NCBI GenBank assembly: GCA_000818945.1 | Contig: KN805460.1 | Location: forward strand, 1-64,000 | DNA length: 64,000 nucleotides | Reading direction: 5' to 3' | DNA from: Schizochytrium sp. CCTCC M209059 | Taxonomy: Eukaryota > Sar > Bigyra > Thraustochytrida > Thraustochytriidae | Shown: in pieces, positions 56,226-64,000 of the stretch | How the letters are laid out: each line of letters begins with the position of its first letter | How positions within the stretch are numbered: the stretch's first letter is position 1 | Translations under genes and position numbers: made by a program | The notes under the pieces: model-generated | What the model saw: the letters and a program-made list of their open reading frames with translations, nothing else | Databases searched by the model: none | What the model was told of the DNA's origin: nothing

Positions 56226-57053
56226 GAGGCCGGCGGCGAGGCGGCGGCGCGCGGGCCCGAAGCCGGCGCGGCGCAGCAAGCGCGCGACGACCGCGGCGGG
56301 GAGCGGCCCGGCGCAGGCGACCAGCACAGCTTCGTGGCGGCGGGCAGCCTCGCCGAACACGAACTCGCAGAGAAACGACGCAAGCAGCTGCGCGTGCGGG
56401 GCCTCGACTGGATCTACCTGGTCGCGAACAGGGTGTACTTTAGCAAGGCGTACTCGGTGCTCTATGTTGTGATGATCGTGCTCAACCTGGTCATGTTAAT
56501 CTGGCTCGCCATCAAGGGCACCGAGCAGGAATCGGCCGCCTTTGTGCTCTTCGAGGGACTGATCACTCTCATTTTGGGCATCGAAGTCGCGGGCCGCATG
56601 CTCACGCAGGGCAGAAAATACTGGAAACGGTGGTCGAATTGGTTCGAGCTCATCGTTCTCGTACTCTGTATTGGCACCGTGCTCATGGCGCACACCACGA
56701 ACCACGTCTCGACGTCAGAGGAAATGGACGAGCTTTTATCCACCGTGCTCCTTGTGGCGCGCTATGTATTGCAGGGCTTGCGTTTATTAGCATTGCTGCG
56801 CCATCGAAAGCGGTTGCAGGAGCTAAAGCCCTCGCATAGTGCCGATGTGTCCTACGATGCACAGCGGACGTCTTCTCTTGGCATCATTGATTTTGACCTT
56901 GTTGACGAGGATGAGGCCGACCCGCTGCATAGCGATGACTTCATGCGCGAGTCTCTCGACTTTGATGCTCTTGTCGCCAGCGCGGACCGCCACGCGCGCG
57001 CTCGGGACGAGGAAAGATCTTCGATCGAGATGGGTATCCTCGGTCGTGCATGA
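56226..57053 (+). CDS. Four-helix voltage-sensor-like membrane protein (5' end in gap)
   Basis: At least 275 residues are visible and the start is in the N gap. Four hydrophobic helices follow a basic segment: S1-like YSVLYVVMIVLNLVMLIWLA, S2-like FEGLITLILGIEVAGRML, S3-like WSNWFELIVLVLCIGTVL, and S4-like ARYVLQGLRLLALLRHRKR with regularly spaced Arg. No pore helices follow. The tail is acidic with IDFDLVDEDEAD. This resembles an isolated voltage-sensor domain, as in Hv1, but S1 has Asn where Hv1 has its selectivity Asp. It may be a sensor or regulator, not a proton channel. Confidence 0.65.
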   Translation, partial: EAGGEAAARGPEAGAAQQARDDRGGERPGAGDQHSFVAAGSLAEHELAEKRRKQLRVRGLDWIYLVANRVYFSKAYSVLYVVMIVLNLVMLIWLAIKGTEQESAAFVLFEGLITLILGIEVAGRMLTQGRKYWKRWSNWFELIVLVLCIGTVLMAHTTNHVSTSEEMDELLSTVLLVARYVLQGLRLLALLRHRKRLQELKPSHSADVSYDAQRTSSLGIIDFDLVDEDEADPLHSDDFMRESLDFDALVASADRHARARDEERSSIEMGILGRA

Positions 57054-57542
57054 CGTTGATGCGAAATAACAAGTGACCTACCTTTTGCGTCCTGAATTGG
57101 CCCCGTCGTACGTAATCGCAAATGTCCTCACGAACTGTACGAGGGAGGACGACAAGACCTTGAACGAGCATAGCTAAGTTGTAGGCTTGAACACGACTTG
57201 GTGTGAATCTTAGTGATATAAAAATCGAAGGAGAGAACAAGAAATGCATTTGATGAGGGTGCCCCGCACAGTAGTATCGGATTTCTTTCGCCGGATTTCT
57301 TTCGCTGTCCACCACTCGTGCAGCAGTAATATAGTCCGTCAGTGGAGTTGAAGAAATGTTGCAATGTATCCCGTGGGAATCACCATGCCAACGCGCGAGA
57401 TGAAAAATTGATCTGGGGTAGTTCTTTAAATAACTTTTCTGATTTATAGATATTCTTCCCGTTTTTCGGGCCAAGACTAGGCCTACACCCTGTTTTGGCA
57501 AAACTATTTCACCGACTCTTTCGTCCCGTTATTTTGCCAGCG
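57054..57542. other. Convergent intergenic region
   Basis: Between the voltage-sensor-like gene and the cyclase-like gene. It contains ACTAGGCCTAC at 57477-57487. No gene. Confidence 0.5.
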
Positions 57543-60500
57543 TTATTGCACGACACAAAATGAGCTCTTGGTTGAACTCTTTTCTTCTTGCGCAACATCG
57601 CTAGAGCTCTCCTGAAAAGTTTGCAATGATTCTGTCGTTTCACTTGCACGTGGTTTTGCGCGAGACTTGGGTGCTTTGGAAAGCGATGCGAGCTGTGGAA
57701 GAGCATTAAAGATGAGATTTGCACTCTGTCGCGAACTGACGACCAGGCGCATGTACTCGCGTTCATGATCAGAGTCTTCAGTCGTCGCCAGGTGATACGC
57801 GCTTTCAACTACGCTTTTGTCGAGGCATTCAAGCGTTACGCCATCTCGCATCACTTCCGTCATGGTCTCATCTACATGTCCTGGCGCGACGCAGTTTAGC
57901 GGTGAGATTACCACGGAACGATGCTTTAGACAAAGGTTCATACCACGGAAATGTAGCTCTCGCAAGTATTGATCCTCTGCGAAGTGCACTAAAATCCCAA
58001 CATGCAAGTCCTTTGGTCATGGAATAGCAATGGCATGCATCTTGGTTTGGGGATTCCGCTAGGGCGGCCTCCGAAGGTATTTTACATGCTCGTCGCTCCG
58101 AACACTGTGTTCCGAGCAGGGGCGCGAGCTCGTGATAGCTACGAAGACACGCCACAAAGGCCGCAAAGCTACGATACAAATTTCCTCTTTTGCGTTCATT
58201 GATGCCCACCACGAACATGGCACGCGCAGCCGCATCTTCTGCCTCCCTCACTTGCGTTCGTCTCCAAGAGTGCGCCAGATCCGAGCACCGCAGAGACAGC
58301 TTCACCACGCGCTCAGTATTGCCATCAAGCTTGCTAAGGCCTTTGTTGATGTATGTGCATGCCAGCATATGATGCTCGGCTCCCGCCTGGCCAAAGTGAG
58401 AGCCAATTAGAATCTCGAGCTCTGCCTCATTCGACCGAGACCATGTACCAGGCGGGCCCATGCGGCCCTCGTAAATGCGAGCCAGCTCAAAGTGAGCCTT
58501 CTTGCGGAAAAAGGGCATTAGTGTTGCGTATAGTGGCATGAAATCCTTTTCCGAGTTGTTGACCCAAAATACGCCGTGCCCAACTCTACGCAGCACCTGC
58601 AACTTGACTTGAAGCACACGTAGCGCCAGCGCCAAGTCCTCGTCGCTGCACGAGTCGGGTAGCACCGACTGCAAAATACCCACGTGAATGTCTGGTGAGG
58701 CGGCGGCCATGACTGCCACGTATTGGACAATCTCATGGATGATTTCAGCCTGCTCCACATCTGCTGTGGCCGCAATAATCTCGTCAACTAAGCTCACGCT
58801 GGCATCGTCAAAGAGGAGGCGGCGCACAACGATCGGGTCAACATCGGCCACTCGCGCGAAGCGAATGTCCTCAAGAAGAGATAGCTCGTTGCGAACAGTA
58901 GCGAGCTCGAGGCGCTCCTCATTCTCGCTTCCCATGAAGAGCGAGCTCTCAGGAAAGAATACTTGCAGAGCATTGTCGAAACCCTGGACGAAAGCTTTGG
59001 AGGCACCAAAACGCATGCTCAAATTCGCGGGCAGATGTACAAACGTGGATTGATCAAGAATCACGAAGGGGCGATGAAGACTAACTGATCGCCTTGCGAG
59101 AAAAGCTGCGAGATGAGGTACAGAACCAAGTACCGCATGTTTATGTCGAAATGAGTCTCCGAGCGTACCAATTCTGCAGTCACCAGAACTAACGCCAATC
59201 GAGGCCTTTAAACCCAGCTTGAAGAGCTCGCGGGCGACTCGCAAAGTCGCAGAGAGCCCGCGAAATGCGCCGCGCCGCTGCTCATTCCGGAAGTGCGCGA
59301 TAAGTAACACACGGCTCTTTTCCAACTTTACTGAATAGATTTCTCCCGCTCCATAGATGAGGGCACGTTGCGCGATCAGCGTCACAGTCTGAAGAAAAGT
59401 GACGCGATCGTAGTCCGCGGAAAGGTCCTTAGTCCCAGCGTCTACCAGGATGGCTGTGACTGTGCCCTGCGCAGTGTCGAGCTTCTCTGCGAAGCTTCCC
59501 CTGGCAACCTTTGCCAGGACAGAGTACGGGGAGAATCTGGCCAAGATCTCAATGTTGGTTGGATGAAAGTCGCTGCGGGTGCTAAGGTCATCTCCCTGTA
59601 CAGCCTCTTTTGCGAGTCCGCTAAAGTTGCTCGATTTGTCTGCAAATGAGAGCTCCCGTGACACCCGTCGAACCGCTATTCGTCCGCCTGCAGGTGCGTA
59701 AGCAGCCTCATGGCCGGCATCAGGCCACGTGCTTAGCTCTTTGAGAAGTCGAGTGGCGAGATTCGCGTCTTTGCCAATGCGGACAAAGGGCGCGGGCAAC
59801 TGTGCGTGTCTTTGCACGAATTCGACGGACGTGTGCGCGAGGACTTGATTATTTATCGCGCAAGTTGCCAATTCGCGCGCCCGCGCAACTGTCTCGCCCG
59901 AGGGAACAGCTCTGCAGCGACGGAGCACGCCACCGACGATATCGAGCTTGAGTTTCCCAAAGGCAGCCCCTGTGTGAATCTGCAAATAGTCCTTTGTACG
60001 AATGCTTGGGTGGAGTGAAAAGGCTTTAAAGTCTTGGCGTAAAGTCAGAGCAAACGTGAGAGCTCGGCGCTGGCACTCGGCCTTCTTCTCCTCATTCGAC
60101 CTGGCAGCGTCCGAGGGATCCAAGGGAAACAGGATCTCGGCAGTGTCTTCGCCGATGTACAGAGGGTCACCCTCGAAGCGCTGCGCGCACATGAGCACGA
60201 GACTCCAATACGTTGAGAAAACTTCTGCGGCATCAATCTGGGGTGCTGGGGCGGTTGATCCATTAGTGGCACTGTCAATGATGCTCATGAATCGCATTCG
60301 CGCGCTTATCCGGTCCATGGCGAGCACAAAGTCAGCAAGTCCGTGCAGGTGAATCACCACGAACGTGCCTTCGAACTGAAATGTTGATGACGGCGCAAGC
60401 ACCCGCAAATCACTGCCAATTGGAACAGAGCGCAGACACGCAGGCGCGAGCGAGAGTATAGCAAGTATTTTCTCATAGCTCTGTTGCGCAATGACTGGAT

Positions 60501-61050
60501 CTGTGGACTGGCGCAAGCGATTTCCCCATGCGCGAACTTCCTCGTGGAGCTTACGCGACTTTGCGCAAGTACTGTGTTTGACTCGCTCGTCCGCGAGCGC
60601 GCGCGCCCAAGACTGTATGGCTCTGACTGCTTTTATCCGTCTGTTCTCCGGCTCGTTCTTGCCACCAAGTAGCTTTTTCTTTCCGGCGCTGTGCCCGGAA
60701 GCTTGTGATGATGTGCTACTCTGAAAAATGACCTCGGCGTTGGCAATCTCTTGTTTATGTGTCGTGCGTGAATGCCAAGGTCTCGAGGTTGCTTTGCCGA
60801 ATACATCGTCGAAGACGGACGAGTCGCTCCGTGTTCCTAAAAGCGCATAGTCGCTGCTCTCCTCGCTCATGCTTGCTCCTCTCACCAGGCGCGCGTCCTT
60901 GGGTTGCGAGGCGTTGAACGGCAGATATGCACGTGGCCTTGCCCAAGCTCGCGGGCCGCTTATGGCCTGCGCGCCCGCGTCTGTGTCGCGCGCGGCAGCG
61001 TTTCGATGGACGGACGAGCTGAGCTGATGCCCGTATTCCCGATTTGGCAT
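57543..61050 (-). CDS. Class III cyclase-like protein, soluble-adenylyl-cyclase type, probably degenerate
   Basis: With exon 1 at 58086-61050 and exon 2 at 57543-57988 the protein has 1136 residues. Two cyclase-homology domains are visible at about 225-460 and 525-690. The second has IGVSSGDCRIGTLG followed by HKHAVLGSVPHLAAFLA, the GxxxG-substrate region of class III cyclases. In domain 1 the first metal Asp position reads IHLHG, and in domain 2 the second metal position reads SVKLEKSRVLL, so activity is doubtful. The C-terminal half is helical and repeat-like. The order resembles soluble adenylyl cyclase but without a visible P-loop ATPase. The start could be 61050 or 60870 (MSEESSDYALLG). 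Confidence 0.65.
57989..58085 (-). other. Candidate 97-nt intron near the cyclase 3' end
   Basis: Donor GCAT|GTAAAA and acceptor GATTTTAG on the minus strand. Removal joins ...TQCSERRA to LHFAEDQYLREL and adds about 150 residues of protein-like sequence. Without it the frame ends at 57868. Confidence 0.55.
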
Positions 61051-61154
61051 CAGAAAGCGCTCTTTGCAACCTTGGCGGGGACGTCCAGGGGAAAGAGCTG
61101 CGCAGCTGCGGTATGCCTTTGAGCTGAGTGGCCCTGCACTGCTAGCAATCAAGG

Positions 61155-61168
61155 CATATTATATATAC
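61155..61168 (-). promoter_or_regulatory. TATA-like element of the cyclase gene
   Basis: TATATATAATAT on the minus strand lies about 105-118 bp upstream of the ATG at 61050, a usual place for a TATA box. It is an isolated AT run in otherwise GC-rich DNA. Confidence 0.45.
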
Positions 61169-61227
61169 AGGAGAGAAGGAGAAAAACTTTCGTAATAGGG
61201 CGCGGAGCTGCGGTACAGCAAACTCTA

Positions 61228-61300
61228 GAGCCTTCAGCCGAGCGAGCCTTCAGCTGAGCGAGCCTTCAGCTGCCTTCAGCTGAGCGAGCCTTCAGCCGAC
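61228..61300. repeat. GAGCCTTCAGCYGAGC tandem repeat
   Basis: About five units of 15-16 bases, one truncated, lie upstream of the cyclase gene. Confidence 0.9.
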
Positions 61301-61607
61301 CACTGGCGCGTGGCCCTGCAACGTCCAACGAATGCGGGGCACGAAGCAAAGGAGCAAGAGGAAGCAAGCTGCTTCGTAGCACTCTGGCTGCGGGAAGGAT
61401 TCATGTATATCGCAGTTTACCTCAGTGGAAAAACTTGTTTTACAGTCAACGAGACCATAAATCGGTAATTATAAAGGCAATGGAGGGAGCTGCACAGGGC
61501 CGGGGGAAGGGGCGTTGTTGGCGGGCCTCTGTGCTAATTGTCGAGCCCAACTCGTATTTGGATAATAGTTGATTGTAACCATTATTAGAGTTTTTACTAT
61601 ATAATCT
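61301..61607. other. Spacer before the transposase
   Basis: AT-rich in the right half (61530-61607). If a transposon end is here I cannot identify its terminal repeat. No gene. Confidence 0.4.
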
Positions 61608-63071
61608 CTAGGATCGACCATCTGTAATTGTTAGGACAGCTTCGAGCTGCTTTTCGAGTTCATCAACGTCGTAATCTTCTTCAAAAAGGTCATCATCATC
61701 ATCACCATCATCGCTGTCAGTTTCAACACCATCTTCAATCGAGGATTCACTACGAAACTCCTCTACGACACGATCGCGTGAGACGATAATCCTCTTCACC
61801 AAGTCTCGACCGGAGGGTTGCTCGAGTTTGATGAACTCGGCATCGAGTCTCTGCTTCACATCTTGAAGAGTGGTGTCCTTCGTGTATTGCCTTGCAATGT
61901 TTCCTTTCACGTAAGCCCAAATCAGTTCGATGGGCTGAAGATCCGAGTAGTGAGGTGGCGTGAAGAGGACACGATGCCCTGCCCTCTCTGCTGCCTCGAT
62001 CACTTCCGGCAGCACCTTCTCCTTGATCCAGTTCTTCAGCAGAACTTTCAGCTGCGCAACTGTGCTCGTTGCGTCGTGCGGTATCTGATAACGATAAAGC
62101 GCTGCAATAACCTCCCGTTTCTTTAGCTTCGCGACGTCGGGTGCGGTTGGCGGCAGCGTCTTGTGGTAGCTCGCATTGTCCATCATGATCAGGGACGGCT
62201 CATGAAGGTTAGGCAGGAGCTGCGTCCGCCACCACAATGCAAAATTCGTCCCGTTGAAGTTCTTGTGGTAGTCTCCTTTGCTCGCGTCAGCTGCTTGCGG
62301 ACAAAACGTCCAAATAGAGCCTGGCACGAGGCCAGCTTCACGATCTAGGTATTTTGGACTCGAATTCTGAATGGCAGCCAGAATACAATACCTACGTCCT
62401 TTGTGTTGAACGCGCGTCGTCGTGTCTTCCGCGTCCATTGGATCAAATAGACTTTTACCAAACCTATGGTAGTGTTGATGCACGTATGACTCACCAAGAT
62501 AGACCTCCCTTAGCTGCAACTCAGGCGGAAGGGATCGATTCTGTAAGAGTCTGACGATGTAATCGTCGCGCAGAGCAATATGTTCGACCTTTAACGAAAC
62601 CTTTCCCGGACGCTTCCCACGGCAGAAGCCCATCGCGACCAGATAGGACTGTGTGGCCCGAAGAGCAGCACTGTAGTCTTTGGCGTCTATCACACCGCCT
62701 TCGTCATGGATAATTGAAAGCACCCCAGTCTCTACCAGGTAGTCTGTGACGTGTCTGGCTGACACAGCCTCATGCCGCAGCCGCCTTTCGCGCACGAAGT
62801 CACGAATCTTGAAGAATACCTGCTTCGTCGTTGGAACACGTCTCGGCTTAGCCTCTCGATTGCCGCGATTCGAGACTGGTTGCAGACTGCGATCGCCAGT
62901 CTCACTGGTTCGAGAATCAGTCCAGCTCTTGATGAGAGGAGCGAGCGTGGACTTGGATATGCCCAGCATTGCGGCCACATTTGCCATCGCGTTAATCGGC
63001 CACTTGCGGCCTGTCTTTTTCTGCGAAGCCAACTGATCTTTTTGATACGCAAAATAAGCGTGTAGAGCCAT
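61608..63071 (-). pseudogene. DDE transposase (Tc1/mariner-IS630-like), probably inactive
   Basis: From the ATG at 63071 the protein has 487 residues. An N-terminal helix-turn-helix region has INAMANVAAMLGISKSTL. A DDE_3-type catalytic core follows with VYLGESYVHQH, then LIMMDNASYHK, then HYSDLQPIELIWAYVKGN. The second Asp (MMDNA) and final Glu (PIELIW) are present. The first catalytic position, usually Asp in xLDES, is Gly (codon GGT, 62493-62495), one base from GAT. The frame is open far upstream of 63071 without another ATG, to beyond 63250. The acidic C-terminus is Asp/Glu-rich. No terminal inverted repeats or target duplication were found. It is most likely a dead copy of a mobile element. 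Confidence 0.7.
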
Positions 63072-64000
63072 GAAGCGCTCTTGAGACGTGAGCACCGGTC
63101 GTCCACGAGCTTTTCTGATGGCCTCAAGTTCTCCTTCGCAGCCCTCGATGGTCGCCGTTACCCGGGTTTTGACGCTTTCATTTCGCGGGCGCCCTTGCTC
63201 TTGAAAAAATGTGCCATTTTTGCCTTGCTGCTCAGTGGGGAATTGGTCTAAAGTTGAAAAGCGGCGGCCGGGCCCCGGGGCGAGACTGGCCAGACGCGTG
63301 CGTCACCTGGACCAGCCAGCCAGCCAGCCAGCCAGCCAATAGTCAAGCTAGAAAATCTGGACGTCGCTCTGATCGGGTCAGCGTGCACGCCGACGATAGA
63401 CCAACCATGGCGAGCAATAAAATTTGGTGAGCATATGGTATTACTCCGTCTCGAACCTGACCTTGCCTTAGCTTGCGAAAAGGCAGTGAGGGAAGAATGG
63501 GTTGAATAGGGTTTGTGTTTGGGGGGGGGGGGGGGGGAGGGAGAGTGATTGGCAAGTCTGCCATGGGTAACGTTTCCCAGCATAAATTTGCTCAGGCAAA
63601 CAGATTCCAATCTTGCGGAATTATGCATTCCTCGCTTGTCCTGCTGGTCCGGTAACTCCGGAAACGCAAAAGAGGCCTCGGTCCGGCCGGCCGGTGAAGG
63701 TCAGAGACGTTCTAGCGATCGTGATTACCGTTGATGAGAAAATGAAACTTAGCCTCGGCTCTATGGCATCGCCGATTACCCGAGGCTTTAAAAAAAATCG
63801 GCACTCGGACGTCTTCAACGGCTCCATTAACGCCTTTCTTGTTCGCAATAAGCCTATCACACCACATCAGAAGCCCGCACTCCAGTTTAATTCTACAAAG
63901 CACCAGTTGTGGTCATACGGGTAGTGTGTATGTTCTCCATGTCTAGATTACTATACGGAAGTTTGAGGTTCTGAAAAGTTTTTTCGATCGATATTTAGAT
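63072..64000. other. Right edge: transposase 5' flank and low-complexity DNA
   Basis: Open frame without ATG continues from the transposase to about 63290. Further right are (CCAG)n at 63315-63338 and a run of 17 G at 63521-63537. No gene is recognisable to the end of the window. Confidence 0.5.
63521..63537. repeat. Homopolymer G tract
   Basis: Seventeen consecutive G, followed by AGGGAGAG. Length may be unreliable because homopolymers are error-prone. Confidence 0.9.

Noticed and set aside
63521..63537. G-run as a telomere remnant or G-quadruplex switch
   Set aside because: A plain homopolymer, not a TTAGGG-type repeat, with unreliable length. No gene nearby depends on it.

Overview
This window is nuclear DNA from a GC-rich, intron-poor protist. 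Genes are packed on both strands and most have one exon. The few introns I can support are short (58-97 nt), GT-AG and mostly phase 0; the two best have a CTAAC branch site. Several features point to a bikont, most likely a stramenopile such as a thraustochytrid (Labyrinthulea): a bifunctional DHFR-thymidylate synthase, cytosolic HSP90 and Hsp104, and several proteins of kinds common in flagellates. The species cannot be fixed from the sequence. Two runs of N (31089-31114 and 55818-56223) show a scaffolded draft assembly.

Layout, left to right. 1-9300: GC-rich minisatellite, short-chain dehydrogenase (-), meiotic MutS homologue MSH4 (+), LRR/coiled-coil protein (+), and an unusual galectin-RGG-RRM fusion (-). 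9300-17500: HSP90 (-) with an upstream cluster of heat-shock elements, then three tandem WD40 paralogues (+). 17500-28600: PX-START tail-anchored protein (+), SUMT (-) divergent from a GABA-type aminotransferase (+), WW-domain kinesin-14 (+), and a beta-lactamase-fold serine hydrolase with one intron (+). 28600-39000: coiled-coil protein (-) divergent from an unknown protein (+), Hsp104/ClpB (-) interrupted by a frameshift, and an HROB-like OB-fold recombination protein (-). 39000-50000: membrane-anchored His-rich protein resembling copper type II monooxygenases (+), DHFR-TS (+), a weak two-exon gene (-), TMEM128-like protein (-), two-exon EF-hand protein (+), IQ/WW-like protein (-), and an At4g15545-like coiled-coil protein (+). 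50000-64000: two ZIP transporter paralogues (-) flanking a DadA-like flavoprotein (+), a four-helix voltage-sensor-like protein (+), a large class III cyclase-like protein (-), and a DDE transposase relic (-).

Functional themes. HSP90 and Hsp104 both have canonical heat-shock elements upstream, so they probably share HSF control. MSH4 and the HROB-like protein both belong to homologous recombination and meiosis pathways. The cyclase-like, IQ, EF-hand, LRR, kinesin-14 and coiled-coil proteins fit a flagellate/cytoskeletal repertoire, but that is inference.

No tRNA, rRNA, CRISPR array or virus-like region was recognised. Intergenic DNA is rich in tetra- to hexanucleotide microsatellites, a recurring ACTAGGCCTAC palindromic motif, and tandem duplications just downstream of two genes.
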